Shown in pieces: positions 9,200 through 18,778 of a stretch of DNA of 64,000 bases; position 1 is the stretch's first letter, and each line of letters starts with the position of its first letter. Source of the stretch: Kluyveromyces lactis (taxonomy: Eukaryota > Ascomycota > Saccharomycetes > Saccharomycetales > Saccharomycetaceae); NCBI RefSeq assembly GCF_000002515.2, contig NC_006041.1:1-64000 (forward strand). The letters are read 5' to 3'. The notes under the pieces are model-generated. The model was given only the letters and a program-made list of their open reading frames with translations. It was not told the DNA's origin and did no database searches. The position numbers and the translations under genes are program-made.

Positions 9200-10468
9200 A
9201 TGAAAGAATTCTTTGTCACAGGTGAGAACACTCTGAAGGGCGGTGAAGATGCCCAAAATTCGGAAGTTCTGGACGGCCAGAAAAAAGCACGCTCCATGGT
9301 GTATAGCACCATCAAATCTGTATCTTATCTAGATTTACTTTTGCCCTTCACCATTCTACTCTGTATGATAGTTTCCATATTAATATCTGTCTATGTGCCG
9401 TCCTCCCGTCACACATTCGATGCTGAGAACCATGCTAGTTTGGTGAACGTCTCCATACCACTTGCAATCGGGATGATTGTCATGATGATTCCTCCAATTT
9501 GCAAAGTGTCTTGGGAGTCTATACACAAATACTTGAAGGAAAAGTATGTATGGAGGCAATTATTGCTATCTCTTATTCTCAACTGGATTTTTGGACCATT
9601 GTTAATGACGGCCTTGGCATGGTTAGCCTTATTTGAGCACAAAGAGTATCGTGAGGGTATTATAATGATAGGAATCGCCAGATGTATTGCAATGGTATTG
9701 ATTTGGAACCAAATTGCTGGTGGTGATAACGATTTGTGTGTTGTTTTGGTTGTTTGCAATTCGGTATTGCAGATGGTCCTATATGCGCCTTTACAATTAC
9801 TATACTGCTACGTGATTTCAAATGACCATTTTCAGGGTTCTTACAACGCAATGTTTAGCGAGGTGGCCAAGTCCGTTAGCGCATTTCTTGGAATACCATT
9901 ATGTTGTGGGATTCTAATTCGTTTAATATTTGTTTACAGTATTGGGAAACACAATTATGAAAAGCATATTCTCAAATACATATCTCCATGGGCTATGATA
10001 GGCTTTCACTATACAATTTGCATCCTATTTGTCAGTCGTGGGTATCAGTTCATTCATGAGATTGGATCCGCTTTCTTGTGTTTCATCCCTTTGGTCTTAT
10101 ACTTCATCCTCGCCTGGAGCTTCACGTTTGTCCTCATGAGGTATCTAACGAACACAAAGCCCAGTGACGATGAAAAATGCGAATGCGATCAAGAGCAGCT
10201 TCTCCTAAAAAAGAGTTGGGGGAAAAAGACTTGCAGTTCAAACTACCCCATAACTATGACACAGTGTTTTACAACAGCCTCCAACAACTTCGAGTTATCG
10301 TTGGCCGTTGCAATATCGATTTATGGAAACGATAGTCAGCAAGCCATAGCTGCAACTTTTGGGCCATTGTTGGAGGTTCCTATCTTGATGATATTGGCTA
10401 TTTTCGCTAGATATCTACGGATACGATTCATATGGAGGGATGATGTTATACCGAAAGTTGAAAGATAG
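9200..10468 (+). CDS. ARR3: Arsenite efflux transporter Arr3/Acr3
   Basis: This 422-aa membrane protein of the ACR3 branch of the BART superfamily exports As(III) (and Sb(III)) across the plasma membrane by exchange with protons. It has about ten hydrophobic segments from residue ~48 onward. The conserved cysteine of the family is at C162 in GIARCIAMV, within the strongly conserved [11 protein letters not shown]...IWNQIAGGD region. Yeast Acr3 is 404 aa, so length is normal. It is the first gene of an ARR3-ARR2-ARR1 series on one strand. Two Yap8-type elements lie in its promoter. The start is the first Met of the open frame; a second Met at residue 33 could also serve. Confidence 0.95.
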   Translation: MKEFFVTGENTLKGGEDAQNSEVLDGQKKARSMVYSTIKSVSYLDLLLPFTILLCMIVSILISVYVPSSRHTFDAENHASLVNVSIPLAIGMIVMMIPPICKVSWESIHKYLKEKYVWRQLLLSLILNWIFGPLLMTALAWLALFEHKEYREGIIMIGIARCIAMVLIWNQIAGGDNDLCVVLVVCNSVLQMVLYAPLQLLYCYVISNDHFQGSYNAMFSEVAKSVSAFLGIPLCCGILIRLIFVYSIGKHNYEKHILKYISPWAMIGFHYTICILFVSRGYQFIHEIGSAFLCFIPLVLYFILAWSFTFVLMRYLTNTKPSDDEKCECDQEQLLLKKSWGKKTCSSNYPITMTQCFTTASNNFELSLAVAISIYGNDSQQAIAATFGPLLEVPILMILAIFARYLRIRFIWRDDVIPKVER

Positions 10469-11036
10469 TAAATAGAAGCATTCATCAAATATAAACATAC
10501 CCTCTGTCTTCTTAATATTCTTTCTCCACCGGCTTTATGGCACCTGCTGAAAACCTATCTTGATAATAACTTCACTTTTTTCAATTGACAAATGTTTGTC
10601 ATGTTTGTTGCCACCAGAGGCCACCAATACAGTTCAATTTATTTAACTTCGACGACAGTAATACGCTTTTTTAATTTGTCTGAATACAACAAGTTTTTCT
10701 ATATCTACCCGCTTGTATAAGTATGTGAGCCTTTCTCTTTTGCAATGCCAAATAAGCAATTCAGGTAATCATTTTTGGTCGTTTGCTCCATCATCCAAAA
10801 AATCATAGAGATACCTGAAGTAATCTCGTCGAAACTCTCTTACGACCATCTTTTTGTAAGAAACAAAGTCGCTAACACCATTTACATGAGAAATGGAGCC
10901 TTCATCATCGTAGGTTGGACCCCATTAGCAGGTTCATGCTGTTTTAGGCAGGCCAAACCTGCACTTTAGAAAAAGGTGTCTTGTTCAGAAGATAGAATTT
11001 CTTTGGGTCATTCACTGTCAAAATGGAACAATGAAC

Positions 11037-11233
11037 TGTTGTACCCTGGCGTTGCAGTAGCATTTCTAAGGCACTAGTACAACACATGTATCAGGATCTG
11101 ATCATTAGTAAATAGTGGATTAGATCTTAGTAGCAGTTTATATGCTTTGTTCTGTGTCAGTGACATAAAACAACTGTTAACCACCTATTATATTGGTATT
11201 ACCAAGTCATGTATTATGACTAGTTCCCAACAA
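11037..11233 (+). mobile_element. Tentative short LTR-like fragment
   Basis: Begins TGTTGTACC, carries 'catttctaaggc' as in the better LTRs (compare 'atttctaaggcg' at 8520), and ends CCCAACA. A short frame starting MTSSQQQQ begins near its 3' end, again reminiscent of a gag start. It is much shorter than the ~370-410 bp copies and poorly matched in the middle, so it is either a deleted copy or a different family. Fossil. Confidence 0.35.
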
Positions 11234-11260
11234 CAACAGCCGGTGTGCGCAGGCTAGTTT

Positions 11261-11273
11261 TGATTAAAAATCA
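11261..11273 (+). promoter_or_regulatory. Yap8-like response element, ARR2 promoter, distal
   Basis: TGATTAAAAATCA differs from the Yap8 element TGATTAATAATCA at one central base. It lies ~194 bp upstream of the ARR2 start. Confidence 0.75.
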
Positions 11274-11319
11274 AAATCAAAATTGTATTAAAATTGAACC
11301 TCACAGTACCGTGAATATT

Positions 11320-11332
11320 TGATTAAGAATCA
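11320..11332 (+). promoter_or_regulatory. Yap8-like response element, ARR2 promoter, proximal
   Basis: TGATTAAGAATCA differs from the Yap8 element at one central base. It lies 59 bp downstream of the first ARR2 element and ~135 bp from the start codon, close to the 51-bp spacing of the ARR3 pair. Confidence 0.75.
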
Positions 11333-11466
11333 ACCAAGATAAAAGCAACAGGAACATACTTTTATTTATAGCGTTCATAAATTTATCAACAAGAACTTTT
11401 TATTGTTCTTGGAACCAGTAAAAATCTCAAATAACAACCATACAACTGTATTGATAATTCTCAATA

Positions 11467-11862
11467 ATGGATTGCGAAGAGCTGAGTCGTATCATCAGCG
11501 ATAATAGCGAGCAAGTGCAAGTCATTGATCTCAGAATAGAGGACTTTCTAGCAGGTCACATAAAAGGTGCTTGGCAAGTTCCTGTCAGAAAAGATATTAC
11601 TGATGAGCAACTTGGAAGTCTATTAACAAAGTTGCAAAACGCTTTTCCTAACGAAATACCTGTCACAGTAGTATTTCATTGTACTGCATCAAAAAATAGA
11701 GGTCCAAGAACCAAGCAGAGATTTGAACAGTATTGTGAAGCACTGGGTGTTAGTAGGAAATTCCGAGCATTTGTATTGACTGGAGGATACTATGCTTGGG
11801 AAGAGTACTGTAAATTGTCCGAAACTCCAAATTGTTTAATGCCAAATATATCGACCAGTTAA
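11467..11862 (+). CDS. ARR2: Arsenate reductase Arr2/Acr2
   Basis: This 131-aa cytosolic enzyme reduces arsenate As(V) to arsenite As(III) using glutathione/glutaredoxin, feeding the Arr3 pump. It is a rhodanese/Cdc25-like domain along its whole length. The active-site loop is complete: H71-C72-x5-R78 in FHCTASKNRGP. The family hallmark DLR near residue 21 and the rhodanese-type GGYYAWE near the end are visible. Yeast Arr2 is 130 aa, so length matches. It stands between ARR3 and ARR1 on the same strand, with two Yap8-like sites upstream and only ~170 bp before ARR1. Confidence 0.95.
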   Translation: MDCEELSRIISDNSEQVQVIDLRIEDFLAGHIKGAWQVPVRKDITDEQLGSLLTKLQNAFPNEIPVTVVFHCTASKNRGPRTKQRFEQYCEALGVSRKFRAFVLTGGYYAWEEYCKLSETPNCLMPNISTS

Positions 11863-12032
11863 TTTTTATCATATATTCTGTCGTTTTAATTTTCGAGATT
11901 TAAAACAATTAATTAGCAACTTCTTCAAAGTCACTTGAACATTTGTATAACATACAATTTAAAATATGGCTAAATAGCTGTAAATCCCGGCATATGATAG
12001 GATATGCAAATATATGAATATTCTGGGCGTTC

Positions 12033-12899
12033 ATGAGCAAACCTCGAGGAAGAAATGGAGGTAGGAAGCCATCTAGCTCTCCTCCAAAAGATAAAAGAAC
12101 TGCGCAGTTACGAAAATCACAGAAAACATACAGAGAAAGGAGAATAAACCGCTTGAGAGAACTAGAATACAAGGAAAAGTTACTGGAACAGACACTTTCT
12201 GACCTAAGCGAAGTAACAAAAAGAAATAACGTGTTGAATGCCATGCTTCAAAGCTCACTTTCAAAGACTCCTGCGTGCCATATATCAAGCTTCGGTGTGG
12301 AAAGACCTAATATACCAGGTTATACTTTAACGAAAGAACTTTGTAACCTTCAACATTCGCAAGTTAAACACTACACTTCTCAGGATTACAGACAGCTCTA
12401 TAATACTATAACCGAGGATTTGTATTCTCTATGTGAAGGAAAGGATTGTGGACCCTTTTGTCGAACCTCTTCCATAACGCCATCAACCACCACTTTGGAC
12501 ATTATGAATGATACTAACACTTTTTATAGCACTGAGTGCTCCCCATCATACGGTTTTGATAATAATTTAATAGAGTCATTTGATTTATTTGACTTTATAG
12601 AGAACTTGCAAAACCCAGTTTCACCTCAATCCCGAAACTGTCCTGCGTCCTCACCAAAGCTTGCAACAAATCATTACGTGGCAAAGTCCGAAGATTCCTA
12701 TATTAGTGGGCTCCTATCAACAAGCGTTCTCCTACCTGGTGCCGATATTTGTTATTTTGTTTTATCATTTCGACAAACTCATTTCTTTGATCTCTCAGAG
12801 ATGCTATTGAAATTAAAGAAGGAGGCAGTTTGCATCAACCATGATGTAGTGATTAGTTTAGACGCATTGGTGCGGTTGATAACTAGCTGCTTTGTTTAA
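12033..12899 (+). CDS. ARR1: bZIP regulator Arr1/Yap8 of arsenic resistance
   Basis: This 288-aa nuclear bZIP protein of the fungal Yap family senses arsenic and activates ARR2 and ARR3. The basic region is at about residues 18-42 (AQLRKSQKTYRERR), followed by a leucine-zipper segment to ~75. In yeast Yap8, cysteines 132, 137 and 274 bind As(III). Here C134 and C139 keep the same five-residue spacing (CEGKDC, with an extra C143), and C267 lies near the C-terminus, so the sensor seems intact. It follows ARR2 by 170 bp on the same strand. I see no Yap8-type element in that short gap, so autoregulation is not evident. Alternative: another Yap paralogue, but the context argues strongly for ARR1. 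Confidence 0.93.
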   Translation: MSKPRGRNGGRKPSSSPPKDKRTAQLRKSQKTYRERRINRLRELEYKEKLLEQTLSDLSEVTKRNNVLNAMLQSSLSKTPACHISSFGVERPNIPGYTLTKELCNLQHSQVKHYTSQDYRQLYNTITEDLYSLCEGKDCGPFCRTSSITPSTTTLDIMNDTNTFYSTECSPSYGFDNNLIESFDLFDFIENLQNPVSPQSRNCPASSPKLATNHYVAKSEDSYISGLLSTSVLLPGADICYFVLSFRQTHFFDLSEMLLKLKKEAVCINHDVVISLDALVRLITSCFV

Positions 12900-13493
12900 A
12901 TTTCATTGTAAGTTATTTGTTGAGAAACGTCAAATTAACCTTGTAATTATGCCATTAATGGAATGACTGGAAATTCTTGATAAAAAAGAACAGGTGCATA
13001 TATCATGTTTAACACTGTGAAATTTAGCTCGCTACATTTCCGGTAAATTAGAAACAATATAGATAAACTATTAATTTTGTGACCATATCAGTACTCTAAT
13101 TACTTGATGATTAGCTTTTATGAGCGTTTCCTTTATTGAAATACGCGATATAGAGTTTCAGTTCATGATTTAATTAGATTTCGAAAAGGAGACCAAACTT
13201 TCTTTGAAAAGTCGTATTAAGCAAGGATCATGAAATCACTATTGGCTGCCTACTTAAGACAAGGGACTTGATTTCAGACCATGCATAATTTTTTGCCGAT
13301 AAGATTATTTTCGATGATAATATTAGATACTAGCAAAAGTAGAAGATTAGCACAGCTAAGAAAGTTTTTTTTTAGATTTTATGTATTCATGTACCTAGAT
13401 ATTTCTATAAAGTAGAACATTTGAGTTCACATTATAAAAAAACATTAACCATCGAATGGCATGTCTCTAAGAGAGAGGTATACTAGTAAAAAG

Positions 13494-13798
13494 TCAACTT
13501 TGGGGAGAAACCAATGATTTAACGTTGGTAGTTAACCTCACCACCGCTTGCAGATTGGCAGTGAATGGTCCGCCGTTTTTGGACCAACGACCCTTTCCAG
13601 GAATACATGGGCCACCATTACCGACGCAACTGGTACATCTCTTTTCGATACTACCAGCGCTGGCTAGGTCACCAGTGCTCTCGACTTGCCAGACAACTTC
13701 TCCATCAACCACAACACCATCGATTGTGACAGAGACAGCAGAACTAATTAAAGAGACCGATAAGCAATTGATAATTTTCGCTTTGGAGAGAGCATAGC
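13494..13798 (-). pseudogene. Remnant of a secreted prepro-peptide gene, cysteine-containing (broken)
   Basis: On the - strand this interval retains a hydrophobic leader-like part, a Kex2-type Lys-Arg site (SIEKRC) and a following glycine/cysteine-rich segment (CTSCVGNGGPC). That layout resembles a secreted, Kex2-processed small protein. It appears broken, with about one break. I do not recognise the family. Treated as a fossil. Confidence 0.4.
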
Positions 13799-14509
13799 AA
13801 GTTTAGAAGTATGTGGTTCCGTGGCGATTCTTCCCAGCAATGAAAACTGAGCCAAATCAGCGACTTAGGATGACTTAAGAGGTTCTGAATTAGCCATTTA
13901 TATAAGATTGGTTGGGCCAGGGGTGATGCAGACAAGGATCTGTTAAGGATTGGTGCCCATGATAGAATTTTGCAGGGGAAGATTATGATCCGTCCGTTTT
14001 CGACTGTTGGCATGTTTCACCTGCCTAGAAGAGCTGCTGGACAGCAACTGATAATCCTAATCCTGGCGGTGGACAAGGCCATAACCAATTAGGTGCGATA
14101 ATCTCCGTACGTGAAAATTGTATTATAACACGAATGATGGCATTTTTTGATACGGTAACGACAACAAGGGCGGTGCTCAATGTTCCGGCAATGTTTGTGA
14201 TAAAAGGTTACCTTAGTAGAAATCGCTTAGATTTCCTCATCTTTTTATCCATTATGGTCAAGTCTTAGAAAAACTTTTGATGAATATCCTGTAAACTGCT
14301 ATACTTTCGTCGACAGTTGTAATTGAGAGACGATATAGGATCGAATATGCTAAGAATTCAGTCATCGCAGATATGGTGCTTCATACGTTTTCCGTTGATG
14401 CTTTTTGTTGTTCCATGGGATGTACTGGCATCTCTGGCCAGGCGCTTTATGAAGGTAATACAGAACGTAAGATCGAAACTGCTAAAACTAAAATTAAAGC
14501 TAAAATAAA

Positions 14510-14791
14510 AGCTTCCACTAATTAAAGGTCAGTTCCAAAAGGTATGTAAACAGAGGGTTCTTCATTTAATTTTCCCATTTGGTTTGATGATTAAGTCATT
14601 ATTACTCTACGTTAATGAATATGTCAGGCAGAAGAAACGGAGAACATCTCAAGTGATACACTGAAAAGATCAAATCCCACTTCCACTTTAAGCGTCATCA
14701 AATACAACATAAAGTCAAATGTCCAGTATGAGTATTAATCCTAGTAATCCTCTCGAACAAGTTCCTAGTGCCAATACTACTCGTTATCCAG
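14510..14791 (+). mobile_element. Partial, old LTR remnant, Ty1/copia-like
   Basis: The 3' two-thirds of the same LTR family: 'ggttcttcatttaattttcccatttggtttga', 'ctctacgttaatgaatatgtcaggcagaagaaac', then a gag-start frame at 14719 (MSSMSINPSNPLEQ) and an end near 'tatccagtt'. The 5' third is not recognisable. It is in the same orientation as, and ~510 bp upstream of, the sugar-porter gene. Confidence 0.6.
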
Positions 14792-15301
14792 TTCTACGCG
14801 ACTGCAACGATATGTAGAAGTTTTTATGTGTGAAACTTTAGGATAGCGTTTTGCAGCCAGATATGTGAAGCCACACTGAGACATTCGGAACCTTCACTAC
14901 TGAAAAATTTTTGCATAATTTGATGTGAATAATAATCATTGCATACACTTAAAGTATAATTTAAACCTTAAATCTCGGGTGCACTGCCGTTACCGTAGCG
15001 GTGATAACGTTCTTGTGCAATATAAATCATGAATATCACGTGATACATTGTTAACAATGTCTCTCAGGAAGACAAACACACTGCATATAATATCTTACAG
15101 ATCTAACAACGAACAAGATCCAAAGCCTGAGTTAGAGATATTTCATGTTTGTCATGCTTACCTTGAACTTTTCTCCAGTATAAAGGGCAACGATCTAGTC
15201 GGAATAATGAAGTATTAAAGTGGAATTGGGATGGATCACCAAACTTTGATAATTTTAGAGTGTCTGTCCACAAGTGACTGTTAAAAAGATAATACTTCAA
15301 G

Positions 15302-16837
15302 ATGACAAGCGAGAAGACTGTTGAATATACTGAGGCAGTAACAAAAATTGATTCTTCCTCAAGGCAGTATGAAAAATCTACGAAGAATTTTTTCATAAAT
15401 CTGAAGGAATCTTTCAACTTGACCATGACTTTGTCAAGTCTGTTGTTGATTTGTTCTTCTTTCTCTCATGGATTTGATAATCAGGGTTTCGCGACGATTC
15501 AGGCAATGGATTCCTTTATAGAGAAATTCGGACAGTACGATGCCCAAACAGGAGCATACGCTATTCCTCCGGTGTTTTTGTCGTTCTTGAATAGTTTCCA
15601 ATACATCGGTTTTGCTTTTGGTCTAGTCTGCGGAAGCATAGTGTCTTCTAGGTTTGGTAGAAAAATCTGTGTTCTATCAATGAGCCTATATGCGCTGATA
15701 ACAGCCACTATCGGAATCACATCTAATTCTAAGGAACAGATATTATCGGCTAGAGTTCTCAACTATGTTTTTATTGGAATGGAAATGGCAGTCATTCCTG
15801 TATTTCAGGCAGAAATTGTTCCACCAAACACAAGAGGATTCTTTGTTGGTGCTTTTCAGTTGTCACTCAATATTGGTGGGTTAGTTATTCATATCATCAC
15901 AAATAGTACAGCACATATAGATGGAACATCATCATGGAGGATTCCTCTCGGACTTTACTATATTTTCCCGAGTGTTATTGCCTCCCTTGTCATGTTTATT
16001 CCAGAATCTCCAAGGTGGCTTATTCTGAAGGGTAAGAAGGAAGAGGCGATGCGGTCTCTCGTTCGTTTGCGTAATGGAACAATTTATGAAAGTGAAATAA
16101 TCAACGAGTATGAAAGCATTATATCTTCTGTGGAAGCAGAAAAGCAAGAGAAAAGTAAATACACCGAACTCTTCACTGGAACAAACAAGAGAAGAACCTT
16201 AATCGTAATTCTGGCAAACATCTTTCAGCAAGTGACTGGTCAGGCATTTGCTTCCCAATATGGTACCATATTCATCAAGTCTTTGAATACCGTAGATCCC
16301 TTTCAAATGTCAATCGTGTCTTCTGTCGTAGCTATTGTTGCAGTCATCATAGTTTTGTTGTTTACTGATGAATTTGGTCGCAAAAAGTTCCTTGTAATTG
16401 GGTCAGTTATTCAGGCTATAGCCTTATTGGTAATGGGGGGCTTGGGGACAGGAGATGTGACCACTGCCAAAAAGAACGGAATTGTTGCGACAATGATGAT
16501 TAACAGCTTTGCTTATTGTATATCATGGGCCCCTCTCTCTTATGTTATAAGTAGCGAAATCCCCACTCCACGCTTAAGAGACAAAACCTACGCTGTTGGC
16601 ATCCTCTTTAATATTCTGTTTGCCTTCATAACTGCCTTTACGCTTCCCTATCTGCTGTCGAAGCCGTATGCAAACCTACAATCGAAGGTTGGTTTTATTT
16701 ATGGAGCATTTACTGTACTTTCTGTTGTCTTTTCGTACTATCTGCCCGAATGTCGCGGTTTGAGTTTAGAGGAAATTGAATCAAATTTCGTAAATAAAGT
16801 ACCTTTAAACCGGTTCTCTAAGAATTCGATTAGTTAA
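15302..16837 (+). CDS. Sugar-porter family MFS transporter
   Basis: This 511-aa plasma-membrane transporter of the fungal sugar-porter family has 12 predicted membrane segments from residue ~42 to ~490. Visible hallmarks: GRK after TM2 (SSRFGRKICV), PESPRWL at the end of the sixth segment (residues ~230-236), a cytosolic central loop, DEFGRKK after TM8, and PECRGLSLEEIE in place of the usual PETKG at the end. It resembles alpha-glucoside/organic-ester porters more than hexose transporters. A sulfatase gene follows 262 bp downstream on the same strand, which suggests import of a sulfated organic compound; that is inference. A partial LTR lies upstream. Confidence 0.9.
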   Translation: MTSEKTVEYTEAVTKIDSSSRQYEKSTKNFFINLKESFNLTMTLSSLLLICSSFSHGFDNQGFATIQAMDSFIEKFGQYDAQTGAYAIPPVFLSFLNSFQYIGFAFGLVCGSIVSSRFGRKICVLSMSLYALITATIGITSNSKEQILSARVLNYVFIGMEMAVIPVFQAEIVPPNTRGFFVGAFQLSLNIGGLVIHIITNSTAHIDGTSSWRIPLGLYYIFPSVIASLVMFIPESPRWLILKGKKEEAMRSLVRLRNGTIYESEIINEYESIISSVEAEKQEKSKYTELFTGTNKRRTLIVILANIFQQVTGQAFASQYGTIFIKSLNTVDPFQMSIVSSVVAIVAVIIVLLFTDEFGRKKFLVIGSVIQAIALLVMGGLGTGDVTTAKKNGIVATMMINSFAYCISWAPLSYVISSEIPTPRLRDKTYAVGILFNILFAFITAFTLPYLLSKPYANLQSKVGFIYGAFTVLSVVFSYYLPECRGLSLEEIESNFVNKVPLNRFSKNSIS

Positions 16838-17099
16838 GATTATAGTGAAATGTATACGCCGTAAGTACATAACAGGGCTTTGTTAAATTAAAAGTAGTCG
16901 AAAGAAAGTCAAAGCCATACTTTTTGTCCTCAGATACGGCTAGATCCGAGCTGTCATGGTTGCCAATTATTGATAATGCTGACTTATATAAAGATAACTC
17001 TTCTCAATTTCTCATAAAGAACAGCACTCAAAACTCAACTTCTTAGTTACTTTCAATGATACTCCCAATCATGGAAACAGAAACTGCCAAATCACTGTC

Positions 17100-18608
17100 A
17101 TGTCACCTAAACCTAATTTAATTCTATTTATGCCTGACCAATTGAGGTATGATTGTATTGGCGCAAATGGAAACCAAAAAATTCAAACACCGAATATCGA
17201 TAGACTTACTAAATTAGGAGCACGGTTCTCGAATTGTTATTTGCAGCATTCCGTATGCTCACAATCACGAGCCTCTATGTTTACTGGTAAATATCCGCAT
17301 GTTACCGGACATCGTGGATTGACGACATTGATTAAACCGTATGAGGATAATTTATTCAAGTCTTTAAAGAACGATGGTTATTTTGTTGTGAACGTTGGAA
17401 CCAGAGGTGATTTATTTTCTGCTGGTGGATATGAAGAGAGTTTTGACGAATATGGTTTCACTGTTAAGACCAATTACGACATATTTAAGAAAAACCGATC
17501 GTTGGAAAAGCCATCTTTTCAAGATATTCAGGTCGACTGGCCTAGACTGTATTATTCTGGAAATAGAGGCGATGACCTCAAAATTGACTACGACGAAGCT
17601 GTAATAAGTTCTGCCGAAAAATGGTTAAAGGCGTTCAAAAAGGATTCGTCTTTAACGGATGGAAAACCATGGGTTTTGTTTTTACCACTCTTTTTCCCTC
17701 ATTGCCCTTTTGAAGTTGAGGAAAAGTGGTACAACATGTATTCGAGAGAGGATGTTCCAGCGAGAGTCAAAATAGAGACAAAGACTGGAGGGGAACCTTT
17801 GTACATGAGAAGGTTAAGGGAAAAGCATGGCTTGATAGATTTGCCCGAACGTGTCTGGAATGAGGCTATCGCCACTTACTACGGAATGATTAGCAGATTA
17901 GACTGGCAATTCGGTAGAATTCTTAATTTAGTCGAGGATGAACTGAAGAATAATCTATTCCTATTTTTCTTTACAGATCATGGAGAATACTTAGGCGATC
18001 ATAATCTAATTGAAAAATGGCCTAGTGGTGTGTCAGAACAGTTAACGCATGGACCGTTGTTCATTGCGGGACCGGAAGTAGAGAAAGGTCGGACAATCAA
18101 TCACTTAGTTGAAATGCTTGATCTTGTACCAACGATTTTTGATCTAGGGAAAGTGGAAACTCGATACCCGAACAATGGTAAATCTCTGGTCCCATTGTTG
18201 AGCGCGCAATCGACAAATGACATCATTCACAAAGAATATGTCGTAACAGAAGGTGGCTTCCTAAAATCTGAGGAACCAATTATCGAGATTGCACCGTTTC
18301 CCTATGATATTAAAGCCAATTTACAGCACGATGAAATTGACACAGTTGGCCGCGTGATTTCCATGAGAACGAAAGAGTTCACATTCGTATACCGATTATA
18401 TGAACCGAATGAGCTGTATAACAGAATTGACGATCTAGACGAGAGGCACAATCTAATAGCCGAACCATCATACACTTCCACAGTTGATGCCTTTGAAAAG
18501 AAAATATTGAAGTTCTTCATAGAAAGCAGTGATCATGCTCCATTTGTATCTGACGTTAGAATACCTGAAGTAAACCTACCTCTACCGGGATCAAAAGAGT
18601 TTAAATAA
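17100..18608 (+). CDS. Sulfatase (arylsulfatase-type), with a CSQSR active-site motif
   Basis: This 502-aa alkaline-phosphatase-superfamily enzyme probably hydrolyses an organic sulfate ester to the alcohol and inorganic sulfate. There is no signal peptide, so it is likely cytosolic. Visible residues: D13-Q14 in LFMPDQLR (metal site), C53-S-Q-S-R57 followed by ASMFTG, K64 and H67, H201 in FFPHCPF, D293-H294-G in FFFTDHGEYLGDH, and K306. Type I sulfatases need C-x-P-S-R; the Pro is Gln here. The cysteine must normally become formylglycine, by an enzyme many yeasts lack. The sequence looks more bacterial than yeast-like, suggesting horizontal transfer (the S. cerevisiae sulfatase Bds1 is also thought bacterial). 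It pairs with the upstream transporter. Confidence 0.9.
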   Translation: MSPKPNLILFMPDQLRYDCIGANGNQKIQTPNIDRLTKLGARFSNCYLQHSVCSQSRASMFTGKYPHVTGHRGLTTLIKPYEDNLFKSLKNDGYFVVNVGTRGDLFSAGGYEESFDEYGFTVKTNYDIFKKNRSLEKPSFQDIQVDWPRLYYSGNRGDDLKIDYDEAVISSAEKWLKAFKKDSSLTDGKPWVLFLPLFFPHCPFEVEEKWYNMYSREDVPARVKIETKTGGEPLYMRRLREKHGLIDLPERVWNEAIATYYGMISRLDWQFGRILNLVEDELKNNLFLFFFTDHGEYLGDHNLIEKWPSGVSEQLTHGPLFIAGPEVEKGRTINHLVEMLDLVPTIFDLGKVETRYPNNGKSLVPLLSAQSTNDIIHKEYVVTEGGFLKSEEPIIEIAPFPYDIKANLQHDEIDTVGRVISMRTKEFTFVYRLYEPNELYNRIDDLDERHNLIAEPSYTSTVDAFEKKILKFFIESSDHAPFVSDVRIPEVNLPLPGSKEFK

Positions 18609-18778
18609 ATCAGCACATCTTTCTCTGCAAGTTTAAAAACCGATTTTTTATGCTTCATCCTATAATTTTTCTTTGACTAGCAATTATAAATCTTCAATCA
18701 CCGTACCATCCTTTTAAGAGGGATGCCAGTTGAAGTTACGGCTAAAGTTTATAATGATCAATTAATAATGAACGGCGT

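Larger units (their letters stand above)
10469..11466. other. ARR3-ARR2 intergenic region with LTR-like fragment and Yap8 sites
   Basis: About 1 kb without an intact gene. It holds a tentative LTR-like fragment (11037-11233) and two Yap8-type operators just downstream of it. A 64-aa frame at 10775-10969 has no recognisable features and is not called. Confidence 0.5.
12900..15301. other. Decayed sequence between ARR1 and the sugar-porter gene
   Basis: About 2.4 kb without an intact gene. It holds the broken prepro-peptide remnant at 13494-13798 and an LTR remnant at ~14510-14791. The rest is AT-rich sequence with no frame I can support. The last 100 bases are the transporter leader. Confidence 0.5.

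Noticed and set aside
16937-16948. CGG-N6-CCG palindrome upstream of the sulfatase, a possible zinc-cluster site
   Set aside because: A single copy of a loose motif with no support from repetition.
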